In this document: positions 26,855-35,782 of the stretch, piece by piece
How positions within the stretch are numbered: the stretch's first letter is position 1
Layout: each line of letters starts with the position of its first letter
Origin: JAQVOO01 sp964524755
Lineage (GTDB): Bacteria > Spirochaetota > Spirochaetia > Sphaerochaetales > Sphaerochaetaceae
DNA: 64,000 nt
NCBI GenBank assembly: GCA_964524755.1
Contig: CAZGDR010000001.1
Location: 46,294 to 110,293, forward strand
Reading direction: 5' to 3'
Made by a program: the position numbers and the translations under genes
Notes under the pieces: generated by a model
The model's database searches: none
What the model was told of the DNA's origin: nothing
Seen by the model: the letters and a program-made list of their open reading frames with translations, nothing else

Positions 26855-27409
26855 ATGCAATCGGTATTGGATACCTGTGAATCCAAAATGAAAAAGAGTG
26901 TCAGTGCTTTAAGTCAAGAGTTTAATCTCTTACGGACTGGACGTGCCTCAGCGGCATTGTTTGATAAAATCAAAGTCGAGTATTATGGCCAGGAAACTCC
27001 CCTATCCCAGGTAGCTAGTATTTCTGTCCCAGAAGCACGTCTTGTGGTTATTCAGCCATGGGACAAAACATTGCTAGCTCCTATTGAAAGAGCTATTCTG
27101 AAATCTGAGCTATCGTTAAATCCAAATAATGATGGAAAGTTATTACGTATCAACTTCCCTCCATTAACCGAGGATAGACGTAAAGATTTGGCCAGAAATG
27201 CTAAAAATATCGCGGAACAAAGCCGTGTAGCCATCCGTAACATACGGCGTGAAGGTATCGATGATATCAAAAAGATGGAAAAAGCTAGTGATATTTCTGA
27301 AGATGAACAAAAAGATGGTGAAAATAGAATTCAGAAATTAACCGACACTTATATCGCTCAAATTAATGATCTTGCAGCCGATAAAGAAAAAGAGATATTG
27401 GAAATTTAA
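26855..27409 (+). CDS. frr: ribosome recycling factor
   Basis: Works with EF-G to split post-termination ribosomes. 184 residues, the standard length, with LRTGRASAALFDKIKVEYYG and the long coiled-coil helices with NIRREGIDDIKKMEK. GGAGG lies 8 bases upstream of the ATG. Only two bases separate it from uppS. Confidence 0.96.
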   Translation: MQSVLDTCESKMKKSVSALSQEFNLLRTGRASAALFDKIKVEYYGQETPLSQVASISVPEARLVVIQPWDKTLLAPIERAILKSELSLNPNNDGKLLRINFPPLTEDRRKDLARNAKNIAEQSRVAIRNIRREGIDDIKKMEKASDISEDEQKDGENRIQKLTDTYIAQINDLAADKEKEILEI

Positions 27410-27411
27410 AA

Positions 27412-28137
27412 GTGGAAACAGAACCTCGTACTAAGGCATCACCGCTGTATCCAGACCATGTGGGCATTATTATGGACGGGAACGGACGATGGGCGACTAA
27501 ACGCTCTCTCGTGCGTACAGCGGGCCATTATGAGGGGGTTAAAGCGGCTAAGCGTGTCTCGTCAGAGGCCTCCCGCTTAGGCATCCCTTTTCTGACCTAT
27601 TATGTGTTCTCAACCGAAAACTGGTCTCGGCCAAAAAAAGAGATCACGTACCTTATGAATTTGTTGGCCACCCGCCTCTATAGCGAAATTGACTTCTATA
27701 AGCGTATTGGGGCTCGTGTTCTCTTGCGGGGAGATCACTCTAAATTAACGGCTAAAGCCTACAAGGCAGTTCAAGCAACTCAAGAAGCTACGTCCCACTT
27801 AAATCATCTGACTATCTCTCTAGCTATCAATCATGGCGGTCATGATGAAATTGTCCGATCAGTTAATAGATGGTTAGCAGATAAAGGTTCAGGGGTTCCC
27901 ATTACGGCAGCAGAAATTCGAGCTAACCTGGATCTCTCTTTTATCCCCCCAGTCGATTTTATTGTGCGTTCAGGTGGTGAAAAACGATTGAGTAATTTCA
28001 TGCTCTGGGATGCAGCTTATGCAGAATTAGCTTTTTATGATACATTATGGCCAGATTGGGGAGCCGATGAGTTTAAAGCTGCATGTGATGATTTTGCACG
28101 TCGCACAAGACGGTTCGGAGGAGTTTTAGATGAGTAG
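27412..28137 (+). CDS. uppS: undecaprenyl diphosphate synthase (isoprenyl transferase)
   Basis: Makes the C55 lipid carrier for cell-wall synthesis. 241 residues with IIMDGNGRWAT (catalytic Asp), FSTENWSRP, and the C-terminal SGGEKRLSNFMLWD and YDTLWPDW. GTG start two bases after the frr stop, so it relies on coupling. Overlaps cdsA by 8 bases. Confidence 0.95.
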   Translation: METEPRTKASPLYPDHVGIIMDGNGRWATKRSLVRTAGHYEGVKAAKRVSSEASRLGIPFLTYYVFSTENWSRPKKEITYLMNLLATRLYSEIDFYKRIGARVLLRGDHSKLTAKAYKAVQATQEATSHLNHLTISLAINHGGHDEIVRSVNRWLADKGSGVPITAAEIRANLDLSFIPPVDFIVRSGGEKRLSNFMLWDAAYAELAFYDTLWPDWGADEFKAACDDFARRTRRFGGVLDE

Positions 28138-28969
28138 TTTTGGCAAACGTCTGTTACTAACGTGCACTAGCATTCCACTTCTCTTCAGTCTTATTTATTT
28201 CCTACCCCATTATAATCATCTAGGATTTGTCATATTATTACTTCTCGCTGTACTATGCGGCAGTTATGAGATGAAAAACATGTTGTTTACCAAGGATGAA
28301 AAACCGATGTTGCCCACCTGGATTCCTATTCTTCTCCCTGCTACACAGTATATAGAGTTTGTCTTTGTCCCTCACCTCCCCCTTTTTGATATTATGCTAA
28401 CGTTTCTCGTGTTATTGGGATTTTCAAAAGAGATATTCATAGGGGGGGAAAATGATTTTACGGCGACATTCAACCGAGTAAGCCGCAGTCTCTTATTGTT
28501 ATTCTACCCTGGATTCCTTTCAATATTTTTAGTTCGTATCCTTTTCTTTGAACAGAGCACGTTGTTGTTACTTATGGTATTCTTTCTTGTGTTTGGTAAT
28601 GATACATTTGCCTATATCTTTGGCATGCTGTTTGGGAAGAACAATCGCAATATTTTAGCAGTCAGTCCAAACAAAAGCATTGCAGGCTTCATTGGCGGTT
28701 TGGTAACCACAGTTCTCATCAGTCTCCTTTGGGTACGTTTCGTTCCACCCATGCAAGCCATATTTACTACGCTTGAGGCTATCCTGATTGGATTCACCAT
28801 TGCCATTATCAGTAATGTGGGCGACTTGATTGAATCTGTATTTAAACGGGCCGCTAAAGTCAAAGACTCGGGTACTATTATTCTCGGTCGAGGCGGGATC
28901 CTCGATTCAATTGACTCTCTTTTAGCCAGTGTTCCATTCTTCACCCTTTTTGTTGTACTATGCTCCTAA
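28130..28969 (+). CDS. cdsA: phosphatidate cytidylyltransferase
   Basis: Integral membrane enzyme forming CDP-diacylglycerol. 279 residues with about eight hydrophobic segments. The C-terminal signature is present as SVFKRAAKVKDSGTII then GRGGILDSIDS, where the family consensus is PGHGGxxDRxD; His and Arg are replaced by Arg and Ser. GGAGGAG lies before ATG. Position between uppS and dxr is the usual one for this operon, so function is likely retained. Confidence 0.9.
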   Translation: MSSFGKRLLLTCTSIPLLFSLIYFLPHYNHLGFVILLLLAVLCGSYEMKNMLFTKDEKPMLPTWIPILLPATQYIEFVFVPHLPLFDIMLTFLVLLGFSKEIFIGGENDFTATFNRVSRSLLLLFYPGFLSIFLVRILFFEQSTLLLLMVFFLVFGNDTFAYIFGMLFGKNNRNILAVSPNKSIAGFIGGLVTTVLISLLWVRFVPPMQAIFTTLEAILIGFTIAIISNVGDLIESVFKRAAKVKDSGTIILGRGGILDSIDSLLASVPFFTLFVVLCS

Positions 28970-28984
28970 TAGGACGGAGAAGTT

Positions 28985-30154
28985 ATGCAGGCCAAATCAA
29001 AAAGATCTGTTATTATTCTGGGTTGTACGGGTAGTATCGGTACTACAGCACTTCAAGCCCTAGCCCCATTACAAGATCAATTCACGATTGTGGGTCTGAG
29101 TGCCCACAGCTCAATCGATACACTCGCCACTCTCGCCCAGCAATGGGATTGTCATTCTGTCTGTATCTCAGGGGATGATGTACCTGTTCCAGATTCACAA
29201 CTATTTACCACTGCAACACAACTCTTTACTGGTGCAGCAGGACTTTTGGCCATGATTAGAGAAACTGAGGCCGATATTGTCTTAAATGCGATTGCCGGTG
29301 CCAGTGGCTTAGCTCCGACCTTAGCTGCAATTGAAAGTCATAAAGATGTTGCTTTAGCTAATAAAGAGAGTATCGTGATGGCGGGAAGTCTTCTCTTCTC
29401 ACTTGCTCGGGAGAATGGGGTTACCATCATTCCGGTTGATAGTGAACATAGCACCCTCCATGCGCTTCTTCAGGCCCATGGCCGGTCACAGACGGCCTCA
29501 TTAGTGATTACTGCATCAGGAGGTCCCTTCCGTACTTTCCCTATTGAACGCATGGCAGAGATAACAGTAGAGATGGCTCTGGCCCATCCAACTTGGCAGA
29601 TGGGGGCTAAAATCTCGATTGATAGTGCCACGTTAGCTAATAAAGGGCTGGAAGTGATTGAAGCAGCCTATCTATTTGATTTTCCTTCTTCAGCTATAGA
29701 GGTCGTAATCCATCCTCAAAGTGTTGTCCACTCCCTTATTCGTCTTTACAACGGTGCTCTGTATGCCCAACTTTCACCACCAGATATGGCTTTACCTATT
29801 ATGGCAGCTCTTGGTGATGGTTATATAGACTTAGAAGCTGTAGTTGCTCCTCTTGATTTTACCGATTTATCACTTACCTTTGAGAAACCTGATCTACAAA
29901 AATTCCCGTTACTCGCTAGTGCCTTTACGTGCTCCAATCTCCAGGGAGGGTACCCAATTGCTTTCAATGCTGCTAATGAGGTGGCAGTACATGCTTTTTT
30001 GCAACATAAACTCTCTTTTTTGGATGTCGCAACAGTGGTGCAAGAGACATTAACCCATGATTGGAGTCAAGCATATCATGCTTATGAAGAGATCATCGAA
30101 ATTGATGGGAGAGCTCGTGCCTTTGCCCAACACATCCGTAAAGGTCTTTCGTAA
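28985..30154 (+). CDS. dxr: 1-deoxy-D-xylulose 5-phosphate reductoisomerase
   Basis: Second step of the MEP isoprenoid pathway, supplying UppS. 389 residues: NADPH-binding GCTGSIGTTALQAL, ALANKESIVMAG, the metal/substrate site PVDSEHS, SGGPFR, and MGAKISIDSATLANKGLEVIEA-type segment in the middle. GGAG precedes ATG. Its stop shares one base with the rseP start. Confidence 0.96.
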   Translation: MQAKSKRSVIILGCTGSIGTTALQALAPLQDQFTIVGLSAHSSIDTLATLAQQWDCHSVCISGDDVPVPDSQLFTTATQLFTGAAGLLAMIRETEADIVLNAIAGASGLAPTLAAIESHKDVALANKESIVMAGSLLFSLARENGVTIIPVDSEHSTLHALLQAHGRSQTASLVITASGGPFRTFPIERMAEITVEMALAHPTWQMGAKISIDSATLANKGLEVIEAAYLFDFPSSAIEVVIHPQSVVHSLIRLYNGALYAQLSPPDMALPIMAALGDGYIDLEAVVAPLDFTDLSLTFEKPDLQKFPLLASAFTCSNLQGGYPIAFNAANEVAVHAFLQHKLSFLDVATVVQETLTHDWSQAYHAYEEIIEIDGRARAFAQHIRKGLS

Positions 30155-31524
30155 TGCCTACTATCATTTCTATCCTAATTGGATTTCTGAGTATCGCTCT
30201 TATGATAACCGTCCATGAAGCGGGGCACTTTTTCATCGCACGAGCAGTGGGAATCAATGTCGAGGTCTTTGCGATAGGTTGGGGAAAAGCAGTTAAACGG
30301 TGGCATGTAGGCGAAACGGAGATTCGTATCAATATATTTCCGTTGGGTGGTTATTGTAAATTACAAGGGACTGAAGATTTGCGTCGCTCTTTGGATAGAG
30401 GGGAAAAAACCTTTCAGAAGGCTGAAAAAGGTTCTCTTTTTGCAGCCCATCCTATAAAACGGATCTTGACCTATATAGGGGGGCCACTTTTCAACCTTCT
30501 CTTCGCTGCTCTTATCTTTATTCCCTTTTTCTTACTCTCTTATGATAGTTATGCCGATCCAAATCAGATTATCGTTACCAGTGACTACCCACGAGCTTTC
30601 AATCTCACTGAAGCATCTCAAAATGCCGCTCAGCAGTCTGGAATAGTTACTGGTGATATTATTTTAAAAATTGATCAAACGAAAGTGACTGACTTCTTTG
30701 ATATTCAAAACCAGTTATCTCAAAAAAAAGCTGGAGAGCCTACCCTCTTCACTATCTTGCGAGATGGCCAGACTTTCACCAAAGAAGTTATCGGCTTATA
30801 TGATAAAGAGGCCCAAAAACCTTTATTCGGGATTAGCGCCTATATGCCAACGGTAATAGGATCAATCCAGACTCTCTCCCCAGAATCTATGACAGATTTA
30901 CGTCGTGGTGACCGCGTGATTGGTGCACAGGGGCAACCTGTGGCCCACACACTCGATCTCATTGAAGTTCTCTCTGATAACCCCTCGTTGATAACTCTTA
31001 CGGTCTTACACGCCGATGGGGAACAACAAGAAATTACTTACAGCCCACAGCGAGGGGAAAAAGGACATATTTCTTTAGGCTTTACTTTTGAGCGAGAAAT
31101 TAAAAGAAGGAAGGGTTTACCTTTTAGTAAAGCACTACCAACTGCTTTCACACAAACACTTCGAACAGCTACCGACACGTTACTTTTTATTCCTCAGATG
31201 TTTAGTGGGATGTTTGCCTTTGATGATGTGGTGGCGGGGCCTCTTCGAATCTCTTATATTATTGGTGAGACGCGCAGTGCCGGCTTACGGGCAATTCTGC
31301 ATCTCCTCGCTATGGTGAGCACTTCGTTAGCTGTAGCCAACTTATTACCCATTCCAGGCTTAGATGGTGGCGCAATTGTGTTAAGTCTTTTAGAGATTGT
31401 GCGCAGAAAAAGTGTATCACCTCAAACGTATGTGAAATTCCAGTCCGTGGGACTTATTTTCCTTCTGTTACTGATGATTTTTGTAGTAGCTGGAGATGTA
31501 AGGTTCTTATTCTCAGGGTCCTGA
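30154..31524 (+). CDS. rseP: RseP-type site-2 protease (membrane zinc metalloprotease)
   Basis: Intramembrane protease that trims membrane-anchored regulators or signal-peptide remnants. 456 residues: HEAGH zinc motif near residue 22 in the first membrane helix, two PDZ-type regions (about residues 150-215 and 235-300), and the second active-site motif NLLPIPGLDGG near residue 403. The start overlaps the dxr stop (TAATG). It overlaps convergent dnaB by 12 bases with no terminator between. Confidence 0.93.
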   Translation: MPTIISILIGFLSIALMITVHEAGHFFIARAVGINVEVFAIGWGKAVKRWHVGETEIRINIFPLGGYCKLQGTEDLRRSLDRGEKTFQKAEKGSLFAAHPIKRILTYIGGPLFNLLFAALIFIPFFLLSYDSYADPNQIIVTSDYPRAFNLTEASQNAAQQSGIVTGDIILKIDQTKVTDFFDIQNQLSQKKAGEPTLFTILRDGQTFTKEVIGLYDKEAQKPLFGISAYMPTVIGSIQTLSPESMTDLRRGDRVIGAQGQPVAHTLDLIEVLSDNPSLITLTVLHADGEQQEITYSPQRGEKGHISLGFTFEREIKRRKGLPFSKALPTAFTQTLRTATDTLLFIPQMFSGMFAFDDVVAGPLRISYIIGETRSAGLRAILHLLAMVSTSLAVANLLPIPGLDGGAIVLSLLEIVRRKSVSPQTYVKFQSVGLIFLLLLMIFVVAGDVRFLFSGS

Positions 31525-32907
31525 CCCCCGTTCGACCTCCACAAAGCGGACTAACTGATTCTGGAAACCTATATTGATAATCCCAGTTTCGCCATTTCTC
31601 TGCTTGGCTAATATTATTTTAGTGTCCTGAACCGGAAAGCCCTGCACAATCTGCGGTGTGGCTCCATTTTGGTGTTTATTGGTGTGGTCGGTCATATCTG
31701 CCAAGCGATCACGGTGTAACAAGATAACTACGTCTGCATCCTGCTCGACTGAGCCTGAATCACGGAGGTTGGCAAGGTTCGGTTCTTTCCCTTCAGCATC
31801 TCGGGAAACCTGAGAGAGGGCCACAATTGGAATTTGCAATTCTCGCGATAAGGCTTTCAGAGAGCGGGAGATTTCAGCAACTTGCTCGTGACGTGGTACG
31901 TTTGGATTAGCTTCTGGATTAATAAGCCCAATATAATCGATAAAGAGAATCTTTATATCCTGTTCCCGCTTCATCCGTCGGGCTTGGCTACGTAAATCTA
32001 GTAATTTAATATTAGGGGTATCTTGGATATATAATTTACCTTCATAAATACGACTGGCGGCATCAACAATACTCACCATATCCTGACTACGCAAAACAGC
32101 TGAACGAATACGTTTAGAATCGACTCGCGCTTCAGCAGACAAAATCCTCTCCATAATCGCCATGCTGGTCATTTCTGCAGAGAAGAAGCCAGTCGGAACT
32201 TTCTGGTGGATGGCTATATTAATCGCCATAGAGATAGCAAAAGCAGTTTTCCCAACTGAAGGGCGAGCCCCAATAACTACAAATTCAGAGGGTTGAAAAC
32301 CTCCTGTCATTTCGTCTAGTTGATGAAATCCAGTTTTGACGCCATCTTTATTCCCATGTTTCACCCGATGCATGAGGCGTTCCACGGTATCATTAACTAA
32401 GACTGAACTCTCTCGATATTTGTCGGTAAACGTTCCGCTGGATGATTGTAGCTCACTCATTTTGCGTTCATTTTCATCCATAACGGAGGCAATGTCTTGA
32501 GATTCATCAAAGACATCTTCCCTCATCTTACCGCTCAATTCTAAGAGTGCTCTCCGCATACTATGAGAGCGCACAATCTTAGCATAATAGACAGCATTGG
32601 CGGTGGTAGGGACATCACTTGTGAGGGAGACAACATAGGCCATACCACCACAGAGATCTAGGAGGTTTTTCGACCGCAAGTGTTCTGTGATGGTTATAAG
32701 ATCAATTGTTTGAGAGCTGTGTTCCTGATGGAAAGAGAGAATGGCATCAAACAAAACCTGATGACCTGGTTTATAGAAGTCCTCCTTACGTAAGACCTCT
32801 GTAACCACGCTGAAGGCATTTTGGCTCAGCATAACTGCCCCCAAAACTGCCCTTTCAGCATCATCATTATGTGGAGGGACTCGTCCACCCGATAAAGCAG
32901 ATGCCAT
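31513..32907 (-). CDS. dnaB: replicative DNA helicase DnaB
   Basis: Hexameric replication-fork helicase. 464 residues with the N-terminal DnaB domain (PPHNDDAERAVLGA), Walker A ARPSVGKTAFA near residue 210, Walker B LFIDYIGL, and SQVSRDAEGKEP. AAGGAG lies 11 bases before ATG. Last gene of the rpsF operon, after rplI, the usual bacterial order. Confidence 0.96.
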   Translation of the reverse strand: MASALSGGRVPPHNDDAERAVLGAVMLSQNAFSVVTEVLRKEDFYKPGHQVLFDAILSFHQEHSSQTIDLITITEHLRSKNLLDLCGGMAYVVSLTSDVPTTANAVYYAKIVRSHSMRRALLELSGKMREDVFDESQDIASVMDENERKMSELQSSSGTFTDKYRESSVLVNDTVERLMHRVKHGNKDGVKTGFHQLDEMTGGFQPSEFVVIGARPSVGKTAFAISMAINIAIHQKVPTGFFSAEMTSMAIMERILSAEARVDSKRIRSAVLRSQDMVSIVDAASRIYEGKLYIQDTPNIKLLDLRSQARRMKREQDIKILFIDYIGLINPEANPNVPRHEQVAEISRSLKALSRELQIPIVALSQVSRDAEGKEPNLANLRDSGSVEQDADVVILLHRDRLADMTDHTNKHQNGATPQIVQGFPVQDTKIILAKQRNGETGIINIGFQNQLVRFVEVERGSGP

Positions 32908-32915
32908 ATCTGAAA

Positions 32916-33545
32916 CTACTCCTTGTCGTCTTCGTCAAGTTCATCCTCTTCAACGCCTTCGGCGCCGTAGACTTCTTCCTCGATCTCCTCGACAACTTCC
33001 TCTTCTTCAACAACCGCTTCTTTTTTCTTTTCAGCCGCTGCTTTACGAGCAGCAACTTTTTCTGCAGCAGCCTTTTCAGCTTCCTGCTTTTTAACAGCTG
33101 TCTCACTAACTACTTCAACAGTGACTTGTGCATTCTCACCTTCATACAAGCGGATATTAACCTCATACGTACCAACCATTTTAATGGTATGAGAAAGTAC
33201 TTCAATCCGTTTGCGCTCTATTTCAATGCCTTGTTTCATCAATGCATCCTGTACCATAGAGTTGGTGACTGAGCCAAACAATTTACCCGATTCTCCAGCA
33301 GAGACTGTCAAAGTAATCGTCATAGCATCAAGTCTGTCTTTCAGACTAGCAGCAGCTAGGCGTTTCTCTTCTTTTCGTTTTTCAATTATGGCTGCCTTGC
33401 TCACAAAAATAGCTTGGTTAGCCTTATTGAACAATACAGCTTGACCTCTGGGAAGCAGGAAGTTACGGGCGTACCCTCTTTTTACCTCTACGACATCCCC
33501 TTCTTCTCCGAGGTTAAAAACATCCTGATTCAATATAACTTTCAT
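32916..33545 (-). CDS. rplI: 50S ribosomal protein bL9 with charged C-terminal tail
   Basis: L9 binds 23S rRNA at the base of the L1 stalk. Residues 1-150 match the two-domain protein (GEEGDVVEVKRGYARNFLLP). About 60 extra residues follow: an Ala/Lys/Glu helix with repeated KAAAEK-type units, then an acidic run rich in EEE and DED. Total 209 residues against about 150 in most bacteria. Lies 8 bases upstream of dnaB. Confidence 0.95.
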   Translation of the reverse strand: MKVILNQDVFNLGEEGDVVEVKRGYARNFLLPRGQAVLFNKANQAIFVSKAAIIEKRKEEKRLAAASLKDRLDAMTITLTVSAGESGKLFGSVTNSMVQDALMKQGIEIERKRIEVLSHTIKMVGTYEVNIRLYEGENAQVTVEVVSETAVKKQEAEKAAAEKVAARKAAAEKKKEAVVEEEEVVEEIEEEVYGAEGVEEDELDEDDKE

Positions 33546-33558
33546 AGAATGTATCTCC

Positions 33559-34509
33559 TTATCTATTCTTTCTATAATCGATCCACGTCTCTGATACTCC
33601 TAATAATGGGAGGCCCACCAACGGAATCAAGTTCACCCCTGGCAGTACTGCCAAAAGGAACGATAGGACAAAAATCCTTGTTGAGTTAATTCCAGGAAAC
33701 TTCCTGCGAATTACTGCTGCGAGAATCGAAACACCCTGCACCATAAAGAGCAGAGATACGGTTAACGCAATGTTCCACCCAACGCTTTCTAAAAATGGTA
33801 TATCGCCTACCAGAGTCACTAATACTATAGTCCAACTTCCAAGAAAAATCCAAACACTACTCTCTGGAAGCTTCCACCGGGTCATCCTTTCTTGGTAAGT
33901 CGGATCAGACCGATGAATCAGAAGTTCACTTAACAAAATTGAAAAGCCAAACTGTCCAAAAAATATCGGTAAAAATCCTATTTTCAGTATAGCTACCACT
34001 GCATCAAACAATGTGTGAGCAGTCATACCTAAGGGTAATCCTTCGCCAAAAGCCGCCGGAATTAGCGCTTCTACCATTTGCTGGTAGATTGCAGCTGTAG
34101 CAAGAGCTGACGGTGATCCATTGGAAAACCATAATACAAGACTAAAGCCTGCGATAGCAGCGAACGCAGAAGAGGCCATTAATTTCTTAAGCATCTTCAT
34201 CTTGTCCAGCCTAATCCAAATTCCGGTTCCAATCAGCAATGAAGTCGGTAAGTATAATCCGACCAGCACTGCTCCCATCCCCGAAACTTCACGCATAAAT
34301 TCTTTAAGCAAAACCATTTGGTAACCAAGTAATAATACAAATACCACACCTACCGGTGCAAGGGCCCAATAACTTGGTTTAAACCTAGGAGCAAAGAACA
34401 GCAAGGGGACAATAAATAGTGTTGAGGCAGCTGCTATACGATACAAAACCAAAGAAAGTACTACCGCTAAAACACCCACCCGCACCATTGTCATGGTTTG
34501 CCGTTCCAT
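33559..34509 (-). CDS. YybS/DUF2232-like polytopic membrane protein
   Basis: 316 residues with about eight membrane segments, no soluble domain. Family assignment rests on weak similarity and on position: YybS/DUF2232 proteins sit beside rplI and dnaB in many bacteria, as here between rpsR and rplI. Family function is unknown. Spacing to rplI is 13 bases and to rpsR 11 bases, so it is part of the operon. Confidence 0.65.
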   Translation of the reverse strand: MERQTMTMVRVGVLAVVLSLVLYRIAAASTLFIVPLLFFAPRFKPSYWALAPVGVVFVLLLGYQMVLLKEFMREVSGMGAVLVGLYLPTSLLIGTGIWIRLDKMKMLKKLMASSAFAAIAGFSLVLWFSNGSPSALATAAIYQQMVEALIPAAFGEGLPLGMTAHTLFDAVVAILKIGFLPIFFGQFGFSILLSELLIHRSDPTYQERMTRWKLPESSVWIFLGSWTIVLVTLVGDIPFLESVGWNIALTVSLLFMVQGVSILAAVIRRKFPGINSTRIFVLSFLLAVLPGVNLIPLVGLPLLGVSETWIDYRKNR

Positions 34510-34520
34510 ATCATCCCCAA

Positions 34521-34820
34521 CTATTTGCGATCAAACGGTAAGTAAGCCAATACTCTTGCCCGCTTAATCTCAGTTGTCAAAGCTCGCTGATGTTTTGCGC
34601 AGTTACCGGTAATCCGGCTGGGTAATATCTTGCCTCTTTCAGTCACATACCGACGTAGTAAATCGGGGTTTTTATAATCAGCTACTAAATTTTGGGTGCA
34701 AAACTTACAAACTTTCTTTCTGAAGGGACCACCCCGTCTTCCTCCAAAACGTCGGTCTCGGGAATAACCTCCCCGTCCACCGCTCGAATCGCTGCTACTC
34801 GTATCTCTATCATCACGCAT
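34521..34820 (-). CDS. rpsR: 30S ribosomal protein bS18 with Arg/Gly/Ser-rich N-terminus
   Basis: Platform protein pairing with S6. The core is standard (FCTQNLVADYKNPDLLRRYV, PSRITGNCAKHQRALT). CKFC plus NCAKH form the zinc-site pattern of the zinc-binding S18 type. About 35 N-terminal residues are extra and rich in Arg, Gly and Ser (GGRGGYSRDRRFGGRRGG). GAGGAG precedes ATG. Confidence 0.95.
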   Translation of the reverse strand: MRDDRDTSSSDSSGGRGGYSRDRRFGGRRGGPFRKKVCKFCTQNLVADYKNPDLLRRYVTERGKILPSRITGNCAKHQRALTTEIKRARVLAYLPFDRK

Positions 34821-34847
34821 ATTTTTTTACTCCTCTATTTCTTATGA

Positions 34848-35321
34848 TTAAAACGGAATATCATCATCGAATTGTTCCGGTCCTGGGAATCCACTCGGTG
34901 CCACTGGCGCTCGATTGGTTTCCTGTGGCCTATAGCTTTCCTGGGTCTTATTACTCTGCCTACTTGTTGAGCCAGAATCAGATGAAGCGGAAGATCCGCC
35001 TCCCAGCAACTGAATGTTGTTAGCTACGACCTCAATTCGACTACGACTCTGTCCGTCCTGTTCCCATCGGTTCTGACGCAATTCACCTTCGACGCTGACT
35101 TGTTTCCCTTTTGTTAAGTAAGGATTCAGCACCTCAGCAAATTTGCCCCAAACAACGATATCGAAAAAACTCACCTCTTCCTCGCGCTGATCTCCAGACC
35201 TCTTCATACGGTTCACAGCTATGGAAAATTTGCTTACAGCAGTACCACTGCTGGTGAATCTTAACTCGCTATCGCGCGTAAGACGGCCGATGAGCACTAC
35301 AATATTGGTGTCATTTGCCAT
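34848..35321 (-). CDS. ssb: single-stranded DNA-binding protein
   Basis: 157 residues. OB-fold N-terminus (NIVVLIGRLTRDSELRF, VVWGKFAEVLNPYLTKGKQV), a flexible Ser/Gln-rich linker and the acidic C-terminal tip ending FDDDIPF that recruits repair and replication proteins. GGAG upstream of ATG. Located between rpsF and rpsR, the classical order. Confidence 0.96.
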   Translation of the reverse strand: MANDTNIVVLIGRLTRDSELRFTSSGTAVSKFSIAVNRMKRSGDQREEEVSFFDIVVWGKFAEVLNPYLTKGKQVSVEGELRQNRWEQDGQSRSRIEVVANNIQLLGGGSSASSDSGSTSRQSNKTQESYRPQETNRAPVAPSGFPGPEQFDDDIPF

Positions 35322-35344
35322 AAATTCTACTCCAGTTGTTAGAC

Positions 35345-35626
35345 TTAATTGTCTTTTAGTACGAACAAAAATTTCAATACAGGGTTCATTAATTTAAAAG
35401 AATTATTGAAATTGTTGATGACGGAAGGATCGGCATTTATTTCCAAGTAGAAATAATGACCTTTGTCGTGTTTCTGAATAGGATAGGCTAAATTCCGGAT
35501 TCCCATATCATCTTGCTTGGCTATCTCGACCTGAGCGGCTTTGAATTCCGCGAGAATCAGTTCAAGACCTTTGGCCGTCACTTCTTCATTTGCATCGAAG
35601 ATGACGGTAAATTCATATTTACGCAT
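35345..35626 (-). CDS. rpsF: 30S ribosomal protein bS6
   Basis: 93 residues, normal length, with MRKYEFTVIFDANEE at the start and LAYPIQKHDKGHYFYLE in the middle. GGAGG (35631-35635) precedes ATG. First gene of the operon rpsF-ssb-rpsR-DUF2232-rplI-dnaB. No glutamate-rich tail is present. Confidence 0.95.
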   Translation of the reverse strand: MRKYEFTVIFDANEEVTAKGLELILAEFKAAQVEIAKQDDMGIRNLAYPIQKHDKGHYFYLEINADPSVINNFNNSFKLMNPVLKFLFVLKDN

Positions 35627-35630
35627 AGTT

Positions 35631-35710
35631 CCTCCTTACGGACTATATGATCCACGTAGTGTGGATAAAGAGGTCAAAGTACCCTATCACAACATTTTCT
35701 AGTGTGTCAA
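35631..35710 (-). promoter_or_regulatory. rpsF operon promoter and candidate S6:S18 leader
   Basis: On the minus strand TTGACA (35710-35705), an 18-base spacer and TAGGGT (35686-35681). The leader has a hairpin ATCCAC/GTGGAT with loop ACTAC (35666-35650), followed by TCCGTAAGGAGG (35642-35631), which combines a CCG triplet with the ribosome-binding site. Autoregulatory S6:S18 leaders use a hairpin with a CCG element in this place; the match is suggestive only. Confidence 0.5.
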
Positions 35711-35733
35711 GATAACTAGGGTACAGAATACGA

Positions 35734-35756
35734 AACCGCCGGAGAAGCCGGCGGTT
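35734..35756 (-). terminator. hairpin terminator after the bS22-like gene
   Basis: AACCGCCGG/CCGGCGGTT, nine perfect pairs with a five-base loop, 27 bases downstream of the small gene on the minus strand. The following T tract is weak, so it may act partly as an insulator before the rpsF promoter. Confidence 0.65.
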
Positions 35757-35782
35757 CTACTTTAAAGATTGCAAGACAGCAA

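Noticed and set aside
28612..28944. Open frame of 110 codons on the minus strand
   Set aside because: Antisense shadow of cdsA without start signals.
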